A DNA stretch of 64,000 bases from Megamerina dolium (lineage: Eukaryota; Arthropoda; Insecta; Diptera; Megamerinidae), in contig OY978527.1 of NCBI GenBank assembly GCA_963854835.1, positions 41,614,040-41,678,039 on the forward strand. Direction: 5' to 3'. The position numbers and the translations under genes are program-made. Shown here piece after piece: positions 1-10,921 of this stretch. How positions within the stretch are numbered: the first letter of the stretch is position 1; each line of letters opens with the position of its first letter. The notes under the pieces were generated by a model that saw only the letters and a program-made list of their open reading frames with translations, was not told where the DNA came from and did not search any database.

Positions 1-704
1 TCAGAAACCAATATTTGCAATGAAATGAAAATGAGAAATGAACATAAAAGTGCAAGTCTCTATGGGAAATACAGAATTTTTTATTACTCTACGGAAGTTT
101 GTATGTGGAGTACCTCAGTTAATGGCTTTGCTTGCATGTTGTTTACATACACGCAGCCATTAAATTGTTATATGGTACAATATCGTATACGTGCATATAA
201 ATATACATTAAGCATATACTAGCGTATATGCAATATATATATTGCACTTAAATCTTATGTTTAACAATCACGACAAGTATATATATTAGACATTCGTATC
301 GAATATGGAAGAACTTATGAATTTTTTTATATCGAAATTATATTATATTTATATACGCTACTCATGAAATGATAAAGATCGTGCCCTTGTAGAAAGCATA
401 TGACTGATGAATGATGAAGCAAATGCAGTCAGTCGTCGTTTTATCGTAAAATCACCATTAATAATGATTCTTTCAAAACAATGAACTATAAATTGCAATT
501 CGATATGTCAGCAATGCATGGTGCCATGATTCAAATGCTACATAGTGCATAGCAATTATTTTTATCCTAAAACATGCAATGCTAGTATAGAGAAGAGCTT
601 GTAATTAACCCATTTTCATTTTTTTCGCTTGTTTTCAAACTACACACAAGTATTTTTCAACTACACACATTCAAATCTTATATTTCAATTATCCTGAATC
701 GCGC

Positions 705-746
705 CATCATCATCATCATCATCATCATCATGATCATTATCATCAT
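705..746. repeat. CAT/ATC microsatellite
   Basis: An uninterrupted run of CAT triplets, then a slightly degraded continuation (ATGATCATTATCATCAT). It lies in intergenic DNA and is not part of a reading frame I can support. Confidence 0.9.
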
Positions 747-1589
747 AAATAACATGTTTTCAAAATGAACTAAATATTATGCTCATCCCCATAAAACATA
801 CTTCATCACCTCATCGCCAACAACAACAACAACACTTGTGATTTTTCTTTCGCAAATAAAGCTTATATATATCTATATATGTATAGAGATTGTTTTTCGC
901 GTGTAACAATTCAGTAAAAAAAAAAAACGGCAAAAACAAATACACTAGCATGCACTTAGTGCGACCACACAACCACACAAATATATGTGCGAATACATTT
1001 ATACACTCAGATAGTTAAAACAATTGCAATAGCATTTGATGATAGCAACGCGCTTAAAGAGCACGAAACATGTGACCCACTTTAACACACAAACACACAC
1101 ACACACCCGGCCACCGAGAAACGCCTACCTACAATCCTTTTGTATTAACTTTCACTACTTTTACCAGCATATCCTTTCAACAGTAGTTTCACAATATATG
1201 TTAAGTAGTATCGAATGCATGTTTATGTGCATGCGTGTGTATATGTGCATTTGCGATATAATTGCAAGTAATTATATTTGCAAGTCGCGCACTAGAATCT
1301 CTGCGACGCTGGTCATGTGCTTGACTATATGTTCATACATACATACATAATCATTCAGTCAGTAGTCAGTCGATGAGACGCCATAAAGTATGCATTTCAA
1401 TCGTTTAACACGACCGCTCCACCATGACGCCACATATATAGTATAGTTCCATAGCAAGACTAGTCACTAGTTGTACTAGTAATAATTGCTTACTATATTG
1501 TTAATGATGGTTAATAGTTTTGTAGGGCATTTGAGGACTAGACTGGGTTTCGATGTCTGTTCCAAAGTACTAAATTGAAAAGTTGTTCA

Positions 1590-2560
1590 TAAGCAGCGCT
1601 GTAAAAGAATTGAATCATTTGGGAATTCACTCGTCTTTAATTCATATTGCACTCTTAAGCTTCTAAATCGTTAAAGAATGACAGACGAAGCATTCATCAT
1701 TCTTAAAAGCTTCAAATTATCACACTTTCCCATTCAGTAAAGAGTGTGTAATTGATCAAATTTCAACCCCATTCTTTCTACTCTTAAAAAATATGCTGAA
1801 TTCATTCAGTGCTATCATTCTTTTCAACTCTGTTATAATTTATGTATGTTGTTTATTAGCATCAATCCGCACTGTAAAAGAATTGAATCATTTGGGAATT
1901 CACTCATTCGTAGCCATTTCAAAGCTGCATCAACGATATGGCACTCTAAGCTTCTAATTCGTTAAAGAAAGACAAACAAAAACATTCATCATTTTAAAAG
2001 CTCAAAATCAGCACACTTTCCCATTCAGTAAAGAGTGGGACTTGAAAAATATCAATCCCATTCTCGCTACTTCAGTACAATCATTCTTTTCAATTCTGTT
2101 ATAATTTATGTTGTTTATTAGCATCAATCCGAACTGTAAAAGAATTGAATCATTATGGAATTCACTCATCATTAATTCATTTAAAAGCTCTCTTAAGCTT
2201 CTAATTCATTAAAGAATGATAGACGATGAATGCATCATTCTTGAAAGCATAAAGTTAGTAATTTTTTCATACAGTAAAGAGTGGGACTTAAAAAAGACAA
2301 TCCTCTTCTTGCTATTCTTAAAAAATATCATGAGTTCATTCAGTATTATCTTTCTTTTCAAATCTGTTTTAATTTATGTTGTTTATTAGCATCAATTGGA
2401 GATGTAAAAGAATTGAATCATTTGGGAATTCACTCATCCTTAATTCATTTAAAAACTGCATCAACGAGATTCATTGAAGAAAGACAGGCGAACCATTCCA
2501 ATTAATACACTTTTCCATTCAATAAAGAGTGAGACTTGAAAAATCTCAATCCCATTAACA
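1590..2560. repeat. Tandem repeat array, about 267-bp unit, four copies
   Basis: The word GTAAAAGAATTGAATCATT recurs at 1,601, 1,873, 2,136 and 2,403, giving periods of 272, 263 and 267 bp. Each unit continues with GGGAATTCACTC, a CTTAAGCTTCTAA-like stretch, AGACGAA, CATTCAGTAAAGAGTG and TCAATCC before the next unit. Copies differ by substitutions and small indels, and the last is incomplete. Short open frames inside it are by-products of the repeat. It could be a small satellite or the inside of an unrecognised element. Confidence 0.85.
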
Positions 2561-3287
2561 AATAATGAATGAAAGTGTACAGAGAATGTAAAGCAAGAAC
2601 ATATTTTTTATAAACAAAGCAAAACGAAGAAGAAAGCTGTAATGTTATTATTAACATTTATATTTTTAATGTTATCGCCATTAACATTTAATATGGCGCA
2701 TTTGCTATTGAATGTATATTAACATTGCCAATCTTTTGAGGCTGCAGCCATCGGCGGCTGCATTCATCAAAATTTCAATTTAGTATGAATTCTTTAGGTT
2801 TTGCACTTCATGAATTGAAAACGATTAATATTCAATCATTTTTATTAGCCTCAAGACTTCACGCACTCAATTCAAGAAAAATGAGAAATCAACCAAAATT
2901 AATTCACACTTTCAGAGCATATAAGTTACTTCAGATAAAAATTATATCATTTAAGGGCCTTTTAATGGAATTTACTTCAATTGGTATGCCAACTTACCAC
3001 TATAATCCCCTACACTAGATGTGTACGTGTATGTATACATTCATGCGTAGTAGTGTGGGTTGAAATATGAACGTTATTTCATAGCGAAGAAGAAGCGTTT
3101 TCAACTGATGATGGTCACTCCAAAGCATTCTGTATCAGTCAGTTTGTATTTGGCAGTCAATGTATTGAGTACGAAAAATGTACATCGTACACATCATACT
3201 ATTTTGCTCATAGTGAGTGTGAATTGCTTTGCGCGTGCCTCGGTATTGTATGCTGTACCGAGCTGTGTTTGGCTGTGTGCGAAAATC

Positions 3288-3330
3288 ATATTAAATAGAA
3301 TATCCGTAGCATATTTTTAGTCAGTGAAAT
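3288..3330 (+). promoter_or_regulatory. Candidate core promoter of the first GGT gene
   Basis: An arthropod-type initiator, TCAGTG, lies at 3,321-3,326, with the presumed +1 A at 3,323. An AT-rich TATTAAATA lies about 30 bp upstream at 3,288-3,296 and could act as a weak TATA box. This places the start about 120 nt before the coding start at 3,445, with no intron needed. It rests on short motifs only. Confidence 0.3.
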
Positions 3331-3433
3331 TATCAGACAATATCGTATTCGATTAAAAGAAATTTCTTCATAAAATATTAATATTAATCACTTTATTTTT
3401 ACTACATATTACTATTACGGCTGTGTAGAGTCA

Positions 3434-3442
3434 ATGGATTAA
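3434..3442 (+). promoter_or_regulatory. Minimal upstream ORF before the first GGT start
   Basis: The first ATG downstream of the candidate start site is ATG GAT TAA. It ends two bases before the ATG at 3,445 that opens the GGT reading frame. Such a two-codon upstream frame could reduce initiation at the main ATG or require leaky scanning or reinitiation. Its use is inferred. Confidence 0.4.
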
Positions 3443-3444
3443 AA

Positions 3445-6400
3445 ATGGTGCACAATAATGATGATGTTATGAATAAAATACCACTCAAATCTGCCACCGG
3501 TTTGGATGATGAAGAGAAAAATGGCGGCGAATTTATACAAGATACAGCTGCGGCAGAAGAGGCGCGGCGTGAACAAATGTATGTATAGATCGAATATATA
3601 GGGAATACGATATGAATGATGTGTGTGCGTAACAAGTTAAGAATTTGATTGTCAAATTTTGGTGTTCTTTTCCTTTCTTTTGGTATACTTTTAGGCGCGT
3701 AAACATATTGACATGGATGAAAAAATTAACAATAGTTCTCATATGTTTCATTGGTCTGGCACTCATCAGCTATGTTATCATCAGTTTGTGCTTTAGCGGT
3801 AAGTTACAGAGTGGCATTTTAATTTTAGCGACACTATTTACACTTTGCTTTAATTATATACCTACTCGTATGTACTTGTATACATACATACTATGTATGT
3901 ATGTACATTTCACAGTATTTGCAGCAAAAACAAGCAAACAAACCAACAAATAAAAAAAAAAACCATAAAAATAAATATCAAAAATCACAATAAATCAAAT
4001 CATTTGCATACACTGCACTGCACTGCACGTTTTGTATTTTGTCTTTTCTCCCTCTTTTTTTTTCTTTCTCTCGTTTGTTCTCTTGTTCTCTTGTCTCTTG
4101 TCTCTCTCTCTCTCTTTCTCTCTCAACATGCAGAATGGCCAAAATTAAGAAATTCAACCACCTCATCTACAACTACAACTAGCACTACTACTACTTCTAC
4201 TACTACCTCTAAATCTTCTCTTTTATCAGATGACAAACAAAGCAACAACAACAGCAACAGCAACAGCATCAATTCAACAAGTCCTCTTGAGGCCAACAAC
4301 ACCAATAAAAACAATAATATTTCTGTAGCTGGTTTCACCGATGATGGCAAACATCTGTCCGAAACAAGTGCTACAGTGGCTGGCAGCAGCAGCAGTGATG
4401 CAGCGAGTGCAACCACTGTTGCATATAATACAGTGCCTAAGTCAAATTCCTCACCACCACCACCACCACCGCCGACTCCTGCAGTGGCAGCAACAACAAT
4501 AAAATTAACAGAGAGACCGCCGATTGAGAAACGTATAAATCCAGTCAGGGATGTGCCCATCAAAGATGAAAAATTCGTATCGAAGTTGGGTGTCTACCAG
4601 AATGCAGCCGTATGTTCGGATCGTGAAGTTTGCAGTCAAATTGGCAGGTAAATATAAAATTTTTATATTTTTGATTGTTTCATACATTATCATCATCTTC
4701 ATATTCGATGTGTGGCAACTTCTGCAATTATCTCCGGGTTTATATAAAAAATATTGCATGCGGAATATTGGCGCCACAGCTCTCTCCTTTGACTTTTACA
4801 GTTCGGACACTAAGGCCTCCCTGATACGTCAATAACCAATGCATTAACTTACCAAAAGACGTGAAAATATGTCTCATCAGAGAAGAGGATCATCTTCAAA
4901 AAATTGTCAGCGTGTATGCTGGGTTTTTCCAGCTCGTGTGCCAGCTGAATCCTATGGCGAATTGGTTGGTTTAAGTTTTAGTTTGCACCACGAACTCAAT
5001 TTGCTTCCAAAAGTCGTTTTGTAAACACCTACACGATTCATAGTGGGTGCCGTTGCTCAGTAGTTAGTGCATTGGTCTTCTGATCCATAGTCCGTGGGCT
5101 CAATTCCCGGCTACGATATATCAAAATGTTTCTTTTTTTCAACAAAGCACACGAAAAAGTGACGACACAAAGGTTCTGCCATACGGAACGGGCTAATATA
5201 AGCAGGTCCCTTTTAAAGTTGCCCAAAATTTAACACGCACAACAGCACTAGAAGAGTAGCTCGAACAAAGCGCCCTTTGGGGCATATAAGTGCCACTTAT
5301 TTATTGTAGAGCAAAGACAAAGAAAGTATGGAAGCCTTTCCAGATGAACTTAAGTGAAATAATAGAACTGCCGTCAGGCACTTTGTTTCATTCAACCAAA
5401 GTCCTCTCTTTATTGAAAGTATAGCCCTTTATATACAATTTTTATAACTGTTAAACTCTACCAGCATTTGCAATAATCCTCACTATTTTAAAAACACTTT
5501 TCTATCGACCAATCATTGACGCAGGTCAAATGGCCGATCTTGCATATTTTAATGCGTTGATTCATACATCAAAAAGAGGTAAAATAAATATCCAAATGTT
5601 GCTCCAATTTTACAAAACCGCAATTTGATCATCCATTACAGGTGTGTGCATAGTATGGAGCCAATGGAGTGGACAACATAATAAAGAGGCTTTTTTTCTT
5701 AATTATGAACGAATTTTATTTAACCGAACTAAAAATTATTTTCAACAAATATAATTTTTAAGCAATTCCCGACTAAATTATTTCTTAAAATGTTCGACAT
5801 TTTGGGATTTTCTAGTGCCAAACTTGCGTTTTTGGAACACCTTACATGGAGATGTCCATCGGCCGAATTCGTCCGCTATTTTGTTGAAGAAATTCAATTT
5901 TTTTAGCCATTATTTTCTAGTTGAAACATCCATTTCTTCTAACCCACATGTATGTGATCACATGGCTTTCATACGCCCTCTAAGATAGTTTTATGGTATA
6001 TTAACTCATTAATTTCATTATTACCACTCAAAAATATAACAAAGAGCGAACATCGCCACTTACGATGTCATTATTGATTATTACTTACTTGTTGGGCTCC
6101 GTAGCCCAGTGGTTAGAGTGTTGGCCTCTGATCTGTAGGTCATGGGTTCAATCCCTGAAGCTGAAGCATAACAAAATTTCATATCGAAAAGACTTTTCTT
6201 TCAAAAGGTACCCACCTGCCGGGAAGAATTGGTAATTTTTCCGGTAGTAACAATTTGCCAAAAATGCTTCTTAAAAGAGCTCTGCGACAAAACTAAGTTA
6301 AAGTGATGTCACAAGGGTTCTGCCGTTCGGAGCCGGCTAATATGATTAGGTCCCTTCTAATGCTGTCCAAATTTAACACCCACAACAGTATTGGAAGAGA

Positions 6401-9041
6401 AGCTCGGTGGTATCACAATGGGCCTTTCTGGCCTAAGTGTGTCCTCTCAGAGAGAAGGCAGCCACATAACCTAACCTACTTATTGCTGCACTATAAAATC
6501 GGTTGCTTTCTGGAACTTCAAAGACTTAAACCATTACACGCTTCGCGTCAATACTTTCAATTCAACTGCAAATTTTTAACCACTTCATTCTCTTCACATT
6601 TAAATGCTGAAGCTCAGTAGTAATGGCTTTTTGAGATTTTCCATTCAAGTATTGATCAGGAAAACTATTTAAATTCCTTCACTGACTTCTTTTTCACAAA
6701 ATAAAATTTCTATGCGCTGTGAACATTTGAATTGCGCCACCCTGTAAAACTGATGTAAAGTGATATAAAATTTAGCCTTGGCCTTGGACCTGCCTACACT
6801 AGACTATTGTGATATGATATCACATATTCAAACTTGACTAAATTTAATAACTTTTAATTGTTGTTTGACCATGCAAAAACTACTCACGACAAAAGTATCA
6901 TAGAATTATATCTGCCTTATTTATCTGAAAGTGTCCTGTGAATTGCTGAACTAGTAGTCGTATGTATGTGTATTGCTAAATGAAAAATCTGAATAATCAA
7001 CAAATTTTTTATTTTTTTGCAAACTTATTCAAAAAGAAAAAATATCAAATAGTTTTGTCCTTGTACGTAAATATGACGTTACTTCATCATGACATTGTTG
7101 TTTATACATAAGCATATGTACAATATTGTATATAAAACAATTGTTAACGTACAATATCTGTCTGTTCATATTTCTATTTTTATCACATAAACACACATAC
7201 ACACACGCATACAAAATTCTCATATCCATATAGTAATATACTGGAACATGGCGACGGCAGTGTGGTCGATGCTGTAATTGCGACACTTCTTTGTAATGGC
7301 ATCGTAACAATGCAGAGTATGGGCATTGGTGGCGGTATGCTAATGAATGTGTACATTCGCGAGAGTAAACATGCATATTCCATTGATGCCAGAGAGGTGG
7401 CACCATTTGCAGCATTCCCCGAAATGTTCGATCACAATGAAGAGCTTTCATTGCATGGTGGACTCTCAATAGCGGTGCCCGGTGAACTGATGGGCTATCA
7501 TCGGGCGCATGAACGTTTCGGTAAACTACCATGGAAGGCCTTAGTTGAACCGTCAATTAAATTGTGCGAAGATGGTTTCTATCTAACCAAACACCAATGG
7601 AGCGCTTTGGAAAATAAATACAAACATTTGAAAAATAATACCGTCATAACGTAAGTCTTGTCTTGTGTCAATCTCAATTACTCGTACTATATTTGTTGTC
7701 ACCTGCTTAAAGGAATGTGTTCATAAATGCAACCACCGGTCAATTGCATCCAATTAATACAAAATTAAAACCCTCAAAGGAACTTTGTGAGACCTATAAG
7801 CTCTTGGCGGAGAACGGTCCGTTGGATTTCTACAATGGTACACTGTCCAAACTGGTCGTTGAGGATCTGAAAGATTTGGGCAGTACAATAACGTCATATG
7901 ATCTAGAATCATATTTTGCCGATTTGGTCAGTTCGATAACAACACAACTGGGTGATGATATACTCTATTCGGTGCCACCAGTAAGTTCGGGTGCTGTAGT
8001 CGCACACATACTCAGCATATTGGAGGGCTATAATTTTACACGTGCCGATTTGTTGGGCGCCGAAAATGAGGCACACACCATCCATCGTATGGCCGAAGCG
8101 ATGAAATTTGCTTTTGCCAAACGTTGGGAATTGGGCGATTTACGTTTCAATGATGTCCGAGAGGTAAGTTATCATAGATATGATCAGATGTGTTGTACAA
8201 AAAATAACACCATCTTTCATTAGCTTGTGAGTAAATTGACAAATCCTGAATATGGTCAAGAGGTGCGTTCACAAATCAATGATACTACGGTGCTCAATGA
8301 AATCTATGATTATGGTGCCCAATTTGGCGGTGAAGATGATGGCGGCACTTCACACATAGTCGTCTTGGCACCCAATGGAGATGCGGTCTCTGTAACCAGT
8401 TCGGTTAATGACTAGTAAGTTAGAAATATTTATTTACCACTTGGAGATTGAAAATTATTTTGTGTTAAAGTTTCGGTTCGGGTCAAGCGGGTAGTCGCAC
8501 TGGTATTGTATTCAACAGTGGCATGGGTGATTTTTCAATTGCTGGCAAATCAAATTATTTCGGTTTACCACCGGCCGCTAGTAATTATGTTGATGCTCGC
8601 AAACGGCCAATGTCCTCAATGTCACCAATGATATTGGCACAACAGACGGGCGATGTACGTCTGCTCATTGGTGCTGCGGGCGGTTCGAAAATCATAACCG
8701 CCATTGTCGAGGTAATGGCTCGTGTTCTATGGTTCGGCCAGAATATTAAAGAGGCAATCGATGCACCACGTTTCCATCATCAATTGTTGCCCAATGTGCT
8801 GGAATATGAAGAATTTAGATTTACTGAGGTAAGTAATTGAGCAAGCATACGAATATGATTTTCAAATATTACACTCTTTGAAATTTGGTTGCAGAAATTA
8901 TTAAATCTATTACAAGCAAAGGGTCATCAGGTCAAACCGTATGACAGTATTGGTTCGGTCGTTTGTGGTATAGTGCGAAATGAGACGGCGATATATGCGA
9001 ATGCTGATTTTCGTAAGCGAGGTGGAACAGCGGGTTTCTAA
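3445..9041 (+). CDS. Gamma-glutamyltransferase, membrane type (first of tandem pair)
   Basis: Eight coding exons: 3445-3578, 3695-3798, 4134-4647, 7234-7650, 7713-8163, 8224-8414, 8471-8828, 8895-9041. All junctions are GT-AG and in phase, giving about 771 residues. GGTs remove the gamma-glutamyl group from glutathione and related compounds, normally outside the cell, as an autocleaved heterodimer. Residues 1-55 are a hydrophilic tail and about 56-77 a membrane anchor (type II). Residues 80-250 are a low-complexity Thr/Ser/Asn stalk with a Pro run, longer than in mammalian GGT1. The catalytic domain follows: VVDAVIATLLCNG, the substrate arginine in AREVAP, the cleavage/catalytic threonine in DDGGTSH (residue 582, codon 8347-8349), PMSSMSP, and the glycine loop GAAGGSK. 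The residue matching human E420 is Gly. The closest Drosophila gene may be CG4829, from memory. The long third intron (4648-7233) holds two SINE copies. Confidence 0.93.
5042..5305 (+). mobile_element. tRNA-derived SINE copy, internally deleted
   Basis: The head reads GTTGCTCAGTAGTTAGTG (A-box like), then GGGCTCAATTCCC (B-box like). The body shares with the other copies the stretches AAGTGACG, GGTTCTGCCAT, AACACGCACAACAG and GCCCTTTGGGGC, and the 3' end AAGTGCCACTTATTTATT. The central part holding GGTACCCACCTG in other copies is missing. No clear target duplication. Confidence 0.75.
6097..6480 (+). mobile_element. tRNA-derived SINE copy
   Basis: It begins with CCGTAGCCCAGTGGTTAGAG (A box) and GGGTTCAATCCCT (B box). 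The family body follows: GGTACCCACCTGCCGG, AAAAGAGCTCTGCGACAAA, AAGTGATGTCACAAGGGTTCTGCCGTTCGG and AGGTCCCTTCTAATG. The 3' part is diverged (CAGCCACATAACC). The tRNA-like head is not a functional tRNA gene because it lacks a matching acceptor stem. Confidence 0.8.
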
Positions 9042-9653
9042 GCCACAGAATTCAACTTTAGTATCTAGCAGAATATAGCTATACAGACACACACACACAA
9101 ACATACGAGTACATACAGCATGATATCTAATCATCCAAATGAGATTATTTATTATTACATACACACACGCGCACGCACGCACACACAGAGGGTAATCTAT
9201 ATACAATAATGTAATTGTATGTATGAAAAAAATATATATTTACATTAGTACGAGTATTTATATGATATATATACTATTACTATATACTATTATTATTATG
9301 ATTATGATTAATATTAACTTTTCTAATTTTTAAATCTTTATTATTATCTACCTAATATTTCTTCCATCCCCCAACCCCCCTCCCTCCGAAGTGTTGTTCA
9401 CCTTTGTACATTTTATACACTTTTGTAAATTTTCAACACCTACTAAATGCATACATATATATTATATACTATATACTATATACACTTATACTTATATATA
9501 TATGTAATCGAATCGAATAATCTCGTTTTGCTATTTTATAAGAAAGCATTTTTTGTTTGTTTGTTTATTTGTTTATTTTTGTGGGGTAATAATTTCATAT
9601 CAAGTATTCAAAAATGTGCATTTCATGCTCAATACATTTTAATAGAGTAATTT

Positions 9654-9691
9654 AATAAAAGTCATAACAAGAAGAAGAAAAACCAAATAAA
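9654..9691 (+). other. Polyadenylation signals of the first GGT gene
   Basis: Two AATAAA hexamers, at 9,654-9,659 and 9,686-9,691, lie about 610-650 bp after the stop codon. The 3' UTR between holds CA-rich and AT-rich simple sequence. Transcription of the first GGT would end only about 60-80 bp before the original 5' part of the second GGT. Confidence 0.55.
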
Positions 9692-9771
9692 TTACATACT
9701 ACAAATAATGACAAATTTTGTATCATTTAAATGGGAGACCAAAAGAAGTGCGCATGTCTGAATATGACATA

Positions 9772-10859
9772 TGCGGGTGGTCCCAAAACTACCCAACCTA
9801 ACAAAGAAACCAACAAATTTGGGAAAATTTTTCTCTATTTCTCAACAACTCCTTTTTCGCTCTATACACTTTTCTCAGCGATATTCAGTAGCTTCGATAC
9901 CCTGTTTATAGTATGAACTGTCTAGCTCATTAAAATCTACCTCCACCTCTTCATTGTTTGCAAATCTTCTACCACCAAGTCATTTTTTCAAATTTGAAAA
10001 TAGAAACCCGATGGAACTAAATCTGGCGAATAAGGTACGTGCTGAAGCAATTCGAGCTTTAACTCATCGATTTTGGGCCATCGCAATAGTGGATGTCTGA
10101 ACTGATGCATTGTCTTGTTGAAACAACACTTTCGTTTTCACCAAATGCGGCCTTTTTTCTTTAATTTCATCACTTAAACGCTGCAACAAATTAGCATAAT
10201 ACTCGCCGAAAATTGGTTTTACTTTTTGATGATAATCAAAAAAAATTATCCCAAGTGCATCCCAAAAACCACACGCCATAACCTTACCTTCAGATGTCTC
10301 ATGTCTCATCCATGGTTATGAATCGACGGAAAAACTCGGCTTTATTACTGTGAAACATCGCCAAACACTCTATAGAAACATCATCACGAGGTTGTTGGTT
10401 TTGGTCTATTGTGAGCAAACGCAGCACCCATCTTGCACACAACTTTCTCATCTCCAAATTTTCGGTCAATATAAGATGTATAGCACTTTTTGAAATGCCT
10501 GTAATTTCACCTAGCTCACGCACCTTCAGCCGGCAATCATCCAATACAATTTTGCGGTGGATTTTCTTAACCGCTTCTGGCATGGCCACCTCAATTGGTC
10601 GACCACTACGGTGTTCGTCTTGGCAGCTCGTACGACCTCGTTTAAACTCTGTCACCCAATATTTTATGGTCGTAGACGAAGGAGCAAACTTACGCAGAGT
10701 AGAATCTAGTTCGGCCTTAATATTCGTTGGACTGAGACCTTTCCAATGAAAGTATTGAATCACATAACGGTGACCAATTTTTTCAGCATATGTTTTATAA
10801 GGTGGCCACTTTACACCAAAGTAATTTTTTCAGGCCGGGTAGTTCTGAGACCGCCTTCG
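9772..10859 (-). mobile_element. Mariner element, defective copy, at the 5' edge of the second GGT
   Basis: Bounded by imperfect inverted ends (TGCGGGTGGTCCCAAAACTA, and at the other end TAGTTCTGAGACCGCCTTCG) and flanked by TA at 9,770-9,771 and 10,860-10,861, the usual mariner target duplication. The 1,088-bp element encodes mariner transposase on the minus strand: a helix-turn-helix half at 10,763-10,299 ending at MDET, and a downstream part at 10,309-10,064 with VMACGFWDALGI and the second-Asp motif VLFQQDNAS. A deletion removes residues after MDET and the frame shifts, so it is non-autonomous. A related copy lies at 50,465-51,449. Confidence 0.9.
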
Positions 10860-10921
10860 TATGCTGTTGTGTCTTGAAGTTTTGTGAAAAGAAAATAGGA
10901 AATCGATTGTGCACATCGAAA

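Larger units (their letters stand above)
1..3287. other. Intergenic region upstream of the first GGT gene
   Basis: I see no convincing gene here. Open frames are short, AT-rich and lack splice context. The stretch holds an ATC/CAT microsatellite, a run of CAACAA, a tandem repeat array (described separately), and at 2,640-2,770 an AT-rich segment with repeated TTAACATT words followed by a GC-rich inverted motif around GGCTGCAGCC. It may contain upstream regulatory DNA of the GGT gene, but nothing specific can be named. Confidence 0.6.
4648..7233 (+). other. Intron 3 of the first GGT gene
   Basis: A 2.6-kb intron between the stalk exon and the catalytic-domain exons. The donor follows the two-base AG that becomes AGT (Ser) across the junction. 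It contains two tRNA-derived SINE copies. The remaining sequence, including 5,300-6,090, has no frame or repeat I recognise. Confidence 0.7.

Noticed and set aside
2281..2505. 74-codon frame
   Set aside because: Lies in the tandem repeat array and is not conserved between units.
4123..4563. 146-codon minus-strand frame
   Set aside because: Antisense shadow of the low-complexity Thr/Ser stalk exon of the first GGT.
10411..10749. 112-codon + frame
   Set aside because: Antisense of the mariner transposase.
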